Assembly (NCBI GenBank): GCA_007130025.1
Contig: SLTF01000357.1
Span: 1 to 17,421, forward strand
Direction of reading: 5' to 3'
DNA from: Spirochaetales bacterium
GTDB taxonomy: Bacteria; Spirochaetota; Spirochaetia; DSM-27196; PWMO01
Length of the DNA: 17,421 nt
A program made the position numbers and the translations under genes. The notes under the pieces were generated by a model. The model was not told where the DNA came from and ran no database searches. It saw only the letters and a list, made by a program, of their open reading frames with translations. Within the stretch, counting starts at the first letter, position 1. Every line of letters starts with the position of its first letter. Positions 1 through 6,090 of the stretch are shown in pieces.

Positions 1-1
1 C

Positions 2-1417
2 GTTTTTGCCGGTGATGAGGGGGTGCCGCGGGACGATGCGTCGGCCGCGGTGTGGCGCTCTCTGGGTATTCCCGATTCGCGAATCCACTTTCTGCCGCGC
101 AAAGATAACTGGTGGGGGCCGGCCGGTGCGACGGGTCCGTGCGGGCCCGACAGCGAAATGTTCATCGACACCGGGATTGCCGGAACCGCGGCGAGTCGCC
201 CGGGAGTATCAGACGGCAAGTACATGGAGGTGTGGAACGACGTCTTCATGCAGTACAACAAGCAGGCCGACGGAAGCTATCTGCCCCTCAGCCGAACCTG
301 CGTTGACACCGGCATGGGCATTGAGCGTACCATCGCGATTCTTCAGGGGCGTACCTCGGTCTACGAGACCGAGGTGTTCCAGCCGATCATCGCCCGGATC
401 GAGGAGCTCACCGGTGCACGGTACGGGCAGGATGAGCAAACCGATCACTCCATTCGCATTATCAGCGATCACGTGCGAACGGCGAGCTTCATTCTCGGTG
501 ATGAGCGCGGCGTTGCCCCCTCGAACGTGGGGCAGGGGTACATCCTGCGTCGTCTCATTCGCCGTGCCGTCCGCCACGGCCGGAAGCTCGGGATTTCTCG
601 CGAGTTCCTCTTCGACCCGGCGCACGTGGTAATTGATATGTACCAGGAACCACACCCCTGCCTGCGCGAAAACCGCGACCGGGTACTCGAGGAGATGCGC
701 GCGGAGGAGCTTCGGTTCTGGACGACGCTGCAGAAGGGGGAGCACGAGTTCGAGAAACTGCTGCCCAACCTTCTGAGAAACCCGGAGCGGGTAATCCCGG
801 GACGCCTCGCGTTTCGACTCTATGACACCTTCGGCTTCCCGCTGGAGATCACCGAAGAGCTGGCCTCGGAGCACGGCCTGACGGTGGATCGGGACGGCTT
901 TGAAACCGCCTTCAAGAAGCACCAGGAGACCTCCAAACTTGATAGCAATCAGACCTTCAAGGGGGGACTGGCGGATCACTCCGAGATGACCACCAGACTG
1001 CACACCGCCACCCATCTTCTGCACAAGGCGCTTCGCATGGTGCTTGGCGATCATGTCGCTCAGAAGGGAAGCAACATCACTCAGGAGCGGCTGCGATTTG
1101 ATTTCGCGCATCACGACAAGATGAGTGACGATGAGGTGAAGCAGGTGGAGACCATTGTCAATGAACAAATTAACCGGGACCTTCCCGTCAGTTTTTCGAC
1201 AATGACACTGGAAGAAGCACGTGAGTCCGGCGCTATCGCGCTGTTTGGCAACAAATACGATGAGGTGGTGAAGGTCTATTCGATTGGTGACTTTTCCAAA
1301 GAGGTGTGCGGGGGACCCCACGTGGAGCACACCCGTCAACTGGGCCGCTTCCGGATCGTAAAAGAGCAGTCAAGCTCACAGGGAGTACGACGAATCAAGG
1401 CGGTGCTCGAGAACTGA
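2..1417 (+). CDS. alaS: Alanyl-tRNA synthetase, short form, 5' end outside window
   Basis: Class II synthetase that charges tRNA-Ala with alanine and hydrolyses mischarged Ser/Gly-tRNA-Ala in the cytoplasm. The reading frame is open from base 2 (VFAGDEGVPRDD), so the true start and about the first 110-120 residues lie upstream. Visible catalytic-core signatures are GPCGPDSEMFID, WNDVFMQYN and DTGMGIERT. The editing domain keeps both zinc-ligand motifs, HTATH and CGGPH. The protein ends with GVRRIKAVLEN shortly after the CGGPH motif. Long bacterial enzymes (E. coli, about 876 residues) continue for some 200 residues with a coiled coil and C-Ala domain, which is absent here. From memory, spirochaete AlaRS are about 600 residues and end in the same place. 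It is the only + strand gene and converges with the TPR gene 42 bp away. Confidence 0.97.
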   Translation, partial: VFAGDEGVPRDDASAAVWRSLGIPDSRIHFLPRKDNWWGPAGATGPCGPDSEMFIDTGIAGTAASRPGVSDGKYMEVWNDVFMQYNKQADGSYLPLSRTCVDTGMGIERTIAILQGRTSVYETEVFQPIIARIEELTGARYGQDEQTDHSIRIISDHVRTASFILGDERGVAPSNVGQGYILRRLIRRAVRHGRKLGISREFLFDPAHVVIDMYQEPHPCLRENRDRVLEEMRAEELRFWTTLQKGEHEFEKLLPNLLRNPERVIPGRLAFRLYDTFGFPLEITEELASEHGLTVDRDGFETAFKKHQETSKLDSNQTFKGGLADHSEMTTRLHTATHLLHKALRMVLGDHVAQKGSNITQERLRFDFAHHDKMSDDEVKQVETIVNEQINRDLPVSFSTMTLEEARESGAIALFGNKYDEVVKVYSIGDFSKEVCGGPHVEHTRQLGRFRIVKEQSSSQGVRRIKAVLEN

Positions 1418-1436
1418 TCGGCAGGGCCGTGCCCGA
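1418..1436. other. Imperfect inverted repeat between convergent genes
   Basis: Directly after the alaS stop, TCGGCA and TGCCCGA can pair around GGGCCG with one bulged C. The position between two convergent genes suits a shared transcription end. There is no T-run on either strand, so this is not a recognisable intrinsic terminator and may be chance in G+C-rich DNA. Confidence 0.25.
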
Positions 1437-1459
1437 CGGACGCACGAGCGCCCGCGGGT

Positions 1460-2587
1460 CTATCGTCCGAGCTTCTCCTGGAGTGCTGCCACGGCGCGCC
1501 CCTTGACCCCCATGTCGTGCAGCTGCGAGAGGATTGCGTTGGCTTCCCGGCGGTGGCCCAGGGCAATGCGGCACTCGGCAAGCTCCAGGTAGAGGCGGTG
1601 GTTTTTCGGGTCGTTGCGGATCAGGCTCGACAGCGACTCAACCGCCTGCTCCAGATTTCCCCGCTCTTTGTTGATCAGGGCTAACCCCAGGATGGCGTAT
1701 TCGTCAAACTCGATGTTCAGCGCTTTGGTGTAGTAGCGTTCCGCGGTGTCCAGATCGCCCATGCATCGGTACGCGTCCCCGGCGCGCGTCAGAATTACCT
1801 TATTGGCATCATCACGCTCGAGGATCTTCTCCCAGTATCGCAGCGACTTCTCCGGTTGGCCCATGCCACGATAACAGTCGGCCAACCCGAAGAGTGCGTA
1901 GAAATTGTTGGACTGGCGGTCCAATGCCTGGTCAAAGAACGGGACACCGTCTGCAAAGGTCTTCATCTTTCGATGGCAGTTGCCCATCGACGTCAATACC
2001 CGAATATCCACATTGTCGCCGTGCAACTCGTACATCCGCCCCCAGTATTGAAGCGCTCCGGCGTACTCCTTGAAGTCGTAGTGCAGATGGCCCAGGCCGA
2101 TGAGGGCGTACGCGTTGTCCTCCTGCATTTCCAGCACGCGGAGGTAGAGTTCTTTTGAGCGACGGAAGTCCCGAACCTTTCGGTATGCGTCGGCAACCCG
2201 GGTGAGCACCGTCACGTTCTCATCGTCATGCTTGAGGTAGCGCTCCCAGATCTTGATCGCCCGGTGGTAGTATTTGAGGCTTTTGAAGCAGTCAGCCAGG
2301 CCAAAAAGCGCGTAGTTGTTCTCCGGATGGTGCTCCAGGCAGATCTCGTAGTACTCGACGGCTTCCCGGAACTGCCTGCGCTTTCGGAGGGAATCCCCCA
2401 TTCCCACCAGGGCATAATTGTTGTGGGGCTCCTTCTCGAGAATGGAACGAAAACAGGTCTCAGCCTCATCGAGTAGATTCTCTTTGAGCAGCTGATACCC
2501 TCGCTGTGACAACTCAGTAATGATTATGGCCTGCGACTGCTCATCCCCATTGTCCGGAGTGCGCAATTCGTGATGTTCTTCCTGCAA
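1460..2587 (-). CDS. TPR-repeat protein, about ten tandem TPRs
   Basis: A 375-residue protein made almost wholly of tetratricopeptide repeats from about residue 27 to the end. Such proteins are helical scaffolds for protein-protein contacts, and no catalytic motif is visible. There is no signal peptide or membrane segment, so a cytoplasmic location is inferred. Residues 90-295 form three tandem two-TPR modules (68, 70 and 68 residues) sharing N-x-YAL-x-GL at the start, a YW or IW in the middle and DAYR or NCHRK later. The start is TTG at 2587, preceded by AAAGGA at 7-nt spacing. It begins 12 nt after the stop of the 123-residue gene, so the two are probably co-transcribed. The partner is unknown; a spirochaete-specific structural or flagellar role is possible but not shown. 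Confidence 0.85.
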   Translation of the reverse strand: MQEEHHELRTPDNGDEQSQAIIITELSQRGYQLLKENLLDEAETCFRSILEKEPHNNYALVGMGDSLRKRRQFREAVEYYEICLEHHPENNYALFGLADCFKSLKYYHRAIKIWERYLKHDDENVTVLTRVADAYRKVRDFRRSKELYLRVLEMQEDNAYALIGLGHLHYDFKEYAGALQYWGRMYELHGDNVDIRVLTSMGNCHRKMKTFADGVPFFDQALDRQSNNFYALFGLADCYRGMGQPEKSLRYWEKILERDDANKVILTRAGDAYRCMGDLDTAERYYTKALNIEFDEYAILGLALINKERGNLEQAVESLSSLIRNDPKNHRLYLELAECRIALGHRREANAILSQLHDMGVKGRAVAALQEKLGR

Positions 2588-2599
2588 AACCCAGTCCTT

Positions 2600-2971
2600 T
2601 CAGGGGTCGACGGCACCAACCGGAGGATGTTCGTCGGAGGCATGGTCCTGACGGAGCCAGACCTGAACGATCCGCGCCATTTTCTCGACCATTGCGTCGG
2701 TCTTGGCCCGGTCCGGTGCGAGCCAGTACATACGAAACGCCTCGAGAGGTTCGTTTCGCTTCATGTGATAGTCACCAACCCGGATCAATCCGTCCGAGTA
2801 TCCCACGGTCAGAAAAATCCGCTTTGCGTCCCCAACCTTCCCCTGGTTGAACATTTCGTTTGCCTTGCGGATGAGCGCACTGCGCTGTTCCGCGGTAATG
2901 GCTGGTCGCGTATCGCGACCGACCTTCACAAAACCCGGAAGGGGAGAAAGCTTACCCGTTTCGTCGGCCAT
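2600..2971 (-). CDS. Small helical hypothetical protein, upstream partner of the TPR gene
   Basis: A 123-residue soluble protein that I do not recognise by name. Residues 26-105 look all-helical and TPR-like: an amphipathic pair (RSALIRKANEMF, GKVGDAKRIF) is followed by another (LIRVGDYHMKRNEPLEAFRMYWL) and a third helix (VEKMARIVQVWL). The N-terminal 25 residues and the last 15 (proline- and acid-rich) appear disordered. No signal peptide, cysteine or catalytic motif is visible. The ATG at 2971 has only a weak ribosome-binding site (GGATCGGTAAG). It is the first gene of a two-gene unit with the TPR protein, suggesting they act together. The pair resembles a conserved spirochaete gene pair as I recall it, but this was not searched. 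Confidence 0.7.
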   Translation of the reverse strand: MADETGKLSPLPGFVKVGRDTRPAITAEQRSALIRKANEMFNQGKVGDAKRIFLTVGYSDGLIRVGDYHMKRNEPLEAFRMYWLAPDRAKTDAMVEKMARIVQVWLRQDHASDEHPPVGAVDP

Positions 2972-2993
2972 TGCTTACCGATCCATTGCATTT

Positions 2994-3022
2994 AGTATAG
3001 ACCAAAACAAAATGTAAATCCA
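2994..3022 (-). promoter_or_regulatory. Possible promoter for the small helical protein and TPR gene pair
   Basis: In the A+T-rich gap after hisB, the minus strand reads TATACT (2994-2999, five of six to the consensus -10). A weak TTGGAT lies 18 bp upstream, matching only three of six -35 positions. The start of transcription would fall about 16 nt before the ATG at 2971. The A+T-rich composition stands out from the flanking genes. The -35 is poor, so confidence is moderate. Confidence 0.45.
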
Positions 3023-3034
3023 AGTCGGCGAGCC

Positions 3035-3625
3035 CTATAACCCACCCTTTGTGGACATTGCCGCCTGACCGCCGGCCTTCGGTGCGTACGCCTGTGCGAT
3101 GGCGCGGCCCATCGCTTTGAACAGCGACTCCGTCATGTGATGGCTGTTCATGCCGTAGCGGCAGATGAGGTGGAGGTTGATGCGTGCACGCACCGCGAGC
3201 GCCCAGAAAAACTCCCGAAACAGCGCCACGGGAAACTTGCCGCAGTACTCCTGGGGGTAGTCGGCTTGGTACACCAGATACGGCCGATTACACACATCGA
3301 TAATCGCTTCACCAAGCGAGTCGTCCATGGGAATCGCCGCGTACCCAAAGCGGTGAACGCTGCCAAGCTGGGTAAACACCTGATGCAGGGCGTCTCCCAG
3401 AACCAGACCGGTGTCCTCCACGGTGTGGTGATACTCAACGTCCAGATCACCTTCCGCGCGCAGCACCAGCCCGATTGAACCGTGGAAGGCCATTCCCGTA
3501 AGCATGTGATCGAAGAACGGAATTCCCGTGTCGATCTGGATGGTTGAGGCATCACTCAGGTCAATCGCGAGCGAGATGCGCGTCTCCTTGGTGTTCCGGG
3601 TGATTTCGGCGCATTGGGTATTCAT
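3035..3625 (-). CDS. hisB: Imidazoleglycerol-phosphate dehydratase
   Basis: Catalyses dehydration of imidazole glycerol phosphate to imidazole acetol phosphate, the sixth step of histidine synthesis. It is a monofunctional 196-residue enzyme without the phosphatase domain of the enterobacterial fusion. Metal-binding motifs are complete: FFDHML (residues 37-42), HHTVED (66-71), and SHHMTE (161-166) followed by SLFKAMGRA. The C-terminal STKGGL is close to the family's usual STKGVL ending. The open frame runs further upstream, but ATG at 3625 is chosen because it gives the expected family N-terminus. It also has an AAGGAG ribosome-binding site 7 nt upstream and overlaps the hisG stop as ATGA, implying translational coupling. 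Confidence 0.97.
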   Translation of the reverse strand: MNTQCAEITRNTKETRISLAIDLSDASTIQIDTGIPFFDHMLTGMAFHGSIGLVLRAEGDLDVEYHHTVEDTGLVLGDALHQVFTQLGSVHRFGYAAIPMDDSLGEAIIDVCNRPYLVYQADYPQEYCGKFPVALFREFFWALAVRARINLHLICRYGMNSHHMTESLFKAMGRAIAQAYAPKAGGQAAMSTKGGL

Positions 3626-4311
3626 GTTTCGCTCCTTGGTGAGGTCGGATGGTTGGTGCGTTCTTCCCGCAGCGTGTCGACCAGACGGTTGACCGCGGCA
3701 TAGTGAAACTTGTAGTAGGCCGGATTTGCAATCAGATGTACCGAGATCTGCGTGAGTTCTTCGGTCACCGCCAGATCGTTTGCGACGAGGGTAGAACCGG
3801 TCTCCACGAGATCGACGATATAGGGGGCAAGCCCAAGAACCGGCGCAAGCTCCACCGATCCGCCGAGCTTGATTACCTCCACCGGAATGCCCCGATTGTG
3901 AAAGAAATCGCGGGCAAATCGGGTGAACTTGGTGGCGACGGTGAGTCGCCCCCGGTCCCGGGAAGGATCGTGATCCCGTCGGGCCGCAAGGCACATGCGG
4001 GTTCCGCCAAAGGGAAAGGTCAGAAGCCGAACAAAGTCAAAACCGGACTCGTACAGGACATCATCTCCACACACGCCGAGGCCGGCGATTCCATGATGCA
4101 CGTAGACCGGCAGATCGCTGTTCTTCACAAGCATGAAGCGAACCGACCCGGTTTGATCGTCCGTCACGAGTTTCCGGTTCTCGAACTCGAACGGCATGTT
4201 CCGCTCCGCGAACAGGGCGCGGACATCGTCATGCAGACGGCCCTTTGGCACCGCGAAGGTGAGCGGGCCTGACCGTTGCACCGTGGTTTCTGTGGAAGAC
4301 TCGTTGGACAT
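3622..4311 (-). CDS. hisG: ATP phosphoribosyltransferase, short-form catalytic subunit
   Basis: Condenses ATP and PRPP to phosphoribosyl-ATP, the first and usually feedback-controlled step of histidine synthesis. The 229-residue length and absence of the C-terminal regulatory domain mark the short HisG(S) form, which needs HisZ for activity. VPKGRL (21-26) and the PRPP-binding loop DLVETGSTLVAND (167-179) are intact. Two starts are possible. A GTG at 4332 overlaps the hisZ stop as GTGA. ATG at 4311 is preceded by GGGAGGA at about 10-nt spacing, and is preferred because that ribosome-binding site would otherwise lie inside the gene. The stop overlaps hisB by 4 bp. Confidence 0.95.
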   Translation of the reverse strand: MSNESSTETTVQRSGPLTFAVPKGRLHDDVRALFAERNMPFEFENRKLVTDDQTGSVRFMLVKNSDLPVYVHHGIAGLGVCGDDVLYESGFDFVRLLTFPFGGTRMCLAARRDHDPSRDRGRLTVATKFTRFARDFFHNRGIPVEVIKLGGSVELAPVLGLAPYIVDLVETGSTLVANDLAVTEELTQISVHLIANPAYYKFHYAAVNRLVDTLREERTNHPTSPRSET

Positions 4312-4328
4312 GAAGCGGCTTTCCTCCC

Positions 4329-5429
4329 TCACAGGCTGACGCTTTCGCCGCGTTCGCGACGCCGTTCCGCGTCGCGAACGCGATCGACAAACCCCGATCC
4401 GGTTGCACGCGTCGGTTGCGGTGGGGCGTACCGTTGGTTTCCGGCGGTCTGCTCCTGCAGTTTACGAAGCATAACCGAAAAGCCCACCGCGGGGACATCG
4501 CATCCAAAGACTCCGTAGAGTCGATCGTAGCGTCCGCCGGCGGCTACCGAAGAATCGAGCCCGTCAACGTAGGCTTGAAAGACTACGCCGGTGTGGTAGG
4601 GCTGACTTCCAATTTCCGAAAGATCGATGCGGATACGCGCTCCGTCACCCGCCTCGGTGAGGAGTGAAGTGAGCGAACGCAGACGGGTAATCTCCGCACG
4701 CTCGGCATCGCTGAAGAGCGTATCGAAGCGTTCGGTGAGTGCTTGGAGCTCCCGATCGCTGCCGATGAAGGCGAAAAGGTCAGATAACAGTTTGGCGCGA
4801 TCTGGTTCAAGCCGCAGAGCGGAAGAAACATCCCGAATGGTTGCGGTATCGCGCAGCACGACCGCTCGTCTCAGAGCCCGACTTGATTGCAGGTCCAGAT
4901 CCGGGAACGCGGCATTGAACAGAGCGCGGGATCCCACGTGGATGAAGTAGCGTTCAATCCCGATCGTCTTGAGCGTTTGCTGCAGCAGCAGAATGACTTC
5001 GGTATCGGCATTGATGTCATCCGGCCCGATCAGCTCGACACCGGTCTGAAAGAACTCGTTTTTCGAAATATCATCGGGATGCTGATGGCGAAGGATGGTA
5101 TCCGCGTAGCAGACGCGCATCGGCAGATCCTCAGCGGTGAGGATCATCCCCATCTGTTTGGCGAGAAACAGGGTGACGTCGGATCGCAACATCAGCAGAT
5201 CGCCCTCGCGATCAATGAGCCGGTAGACGTTGCGGCTCTCTTCGGCGCTCAGAAGACCCGCGTAGGAATCATAGAAATCGAACACGGGAGTCTGAACCGG
5301 CAGGTAGCCCCATCGGTAGAGCAGCTGCTGCACGTCGGCCGTGAGCATGTTGTGTCGATACGCCTCATCCAGATAGAACCCCTCGGTTCCCTGGGGAATG
5401 CGTAAACGGCCACGGAGGTCTGATTTCAC
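4329..5429 (-). CDS. hisZ: ATP phosphoribosyltransferase regulatory subunit
   Basis: A catalytically inactive paralogue of histidyl-tRNA synthetase that assembles with short HisG and mediates histidine feedback. The 366-residue protein has the HisRS-like core: GTEGFYLDEAYR (14-25), MLRSDVT (80-86), NEFFQTGVELIG (124-135) and AAGGRYDRL (296-304). It lacks a C-terminal anticodon-binding domain, as expected for HisZ. The start is GTG at 5429 with AGGAG 6 nt upstream. Residues after about 330 form a polar tail outside the recognised core. That tail includes RVRDAERRRER, encoded by a perfect 14-bp inverted repeat (see separate entry). It is first in the hisZ-hisG-hisB operon, and both junctions overlap or nearly overlap. 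Confidence 0.95.
   Translation of the reverse strand: MKSDLRGRLRIPQGTEGFYLDEAYRHNMLTADVQQLLYRWGYLPVQTPVFDFYDSYAGLLSAEESRNVYRLIDREGDLLMLRSDVTLFLAKQMGMILTAEDLPMRVCYADTILRHQHPDDISKNEFFQTGVELIGPDDINADTEVILLLQQTLKTIGIERYFIHVGSRALFNAAFPDLDLQSSRALRRAVVLRDTATIRDVSSALRLEPDRAKLLSDLFAFIGSDRELQALTERFDTLFSDAERAEITRLRSLTSLLTEAGDGARIRIDLSEIGSQPYHTGVVFQAYVDGLDSSVAAGGRYDRLYGVFGCDVPAVGFSVMLRKLQEQTAGNQRYAPPQPTRATGSGFVDRVRDAERRRERGESVSL
4349..4382 (-). repeat. Perfect 14-bp inverted repeat (hairpin) inside the end of hisZ
   Basis: CGCGTTCGCGACGC at 4349-4362 is the exact reverse complement of GCGTCGCGAACGCG at 4369-4382, with a 6-nt loop. It lies in codons 350-361 of hisZ, 20 nt upstream of the hisG ribosome-binding site. 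In the mRNA it should form a very stable stem. No U-run follows, so it is not an intrinsic terminator. A role in hisZ-hisG expression ratio, mRNA processing or stability is inference. Confidence 0.85.
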
Positions 5430-5456
5430 GAAGCACTCCTGATATGGGCTGGGGTT

Positions 5457-5485
5457 ACTATAGCAGAAGCCAAACCCTTGGTGAA
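5457..5485 (-). promoter_or_regulatory. Promoter of the hisZ-hisG-hisB operon
   Basis: On the minus strand TTCACC (5480-5485) and TATAGT (5457-5462) are separated by 17 bp, matching four of six and five of six sigma-70-type consensus bases. They sit between the rsmD stop and the hisZ GTG, leaving a leader of about 20 nt. An inverted repeat, GAACA-N8-TGTTC at 5483-5500, overlaps the -35 and could be an operator. No histidine-codon leader peptide or attenuator is visible in the short leader. Confidence 0.6.
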
Positions 5486-5516
5486 CAAGAGGAAGTGTTC
5501 CAAAGCGTGGACATTT

Positions 5517-6056
5517 TCAGGTGTCGGCAACCGGCTCAAACCAAACCACCGCAGAACCTCCGTAGATCCGGCGGTCGGTCTGCCGAAGTCCTCGGACGCG
5601 GTCAGGAAGCGACTCGCGGGTTGGCAAGTGGATCAGGACCCTTGACGTCGGGCAGACCGCCTTGGACTGCCCTGTTTTGGTGATAATATCGATTTTGTAC
5701 GGGTAGTCAAAGGGCGGATCAAGAAAGATCAGCGAGAATGGGTGAGATGCCCGGAGGAGGAAGCGCTCCGCCGGTGCGCTCACCACGCGGATCTCGGTTT
5801 CAACCATTGCGATATTTGCGTTCAGGGTCGCAAGCTTTCCGCGGTCGCGCTCCACGAGGACCACGGGAGAGGCGCCACGGGACGCCGCCTCGATGCCCAT
5901 CGATCCGGATCCCGAGAACAGGTCAAGGAATGACATTCCTTCCAGATCGCCAAGGGAGGCGAAGACGCTCTCTTTCATCTTGTCCATGGCGGGGCGAATC
6001 ACGCCCGGCGGGCAGGTGATGGTGCGTCCCCGATATCGTCCTCCAATTACCCGCAC
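5517..6056 (-). CDS. rsmD: 16S rRNA (guanine966-N2)-methyltransferase
   Basis: SAM-dependent methylation of G966 in helix 31 of 16S rRNA during small-subunit assembly. The protein has a Rossmann-fold methyltransferase core. The family-typical N-terminus RVIGGRYRGR is followed by the SAM motif DLFSGSGSMGIEA, then VVLVERDRG and the catalytic FLDPPFDYPY (DPPF). GTG at 6056 is chosen over the upstream GTG at 6101: it has GAGAGGAG 7 nt upstream, gives 179 residues (usual family size) and puts RVIGG at the N-terminus as in relatives. With this start it begins 34 nt after the recG stop. It is last in the dnaE-yggT-recG-rsmD unit. Confidence 0.93.
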   Translation of the reverse strand: MRVIGGRYRGRTITCPPGVIRPAMDKMKESVFASLGDLEGMSFLDLFSGSGSMGIEAASRGASPVVLVERDRGKLATLNANIAMVETEIRVVSAPAERFLLRASHPFSLIFLDPPFDYPYKIDIITKTGQSKAVCPTSRVLIHLPTRESLPDRVRGLRQTDRRIYGGSAVVWFEPVADT

Positions 6057-6090
6057 GGTTGGTCTCCTCTCGGTCGTTCCCGGTATTCCC

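Noticed and set aside
209..1339. 376-codon open frame antisense to alaS
   Set aside because: It lies wholly opposite a clearly conserved synthetase; long antisense frames are expected in G+C-rich coding DNA and its product shows no domain.
3040..3060. Possible terminator hairpin at the end of hisB (CCAC/GTGG)
   Set aside because: The stem is only four base pairs and is not followed by a T-run.
3626..3994. N-terminal extension of hisB into hisG
   Set aside because: It overlaps hisG completely; the ATG at 3625 has a strong ribosome-binding site and gives the normal HisB length.
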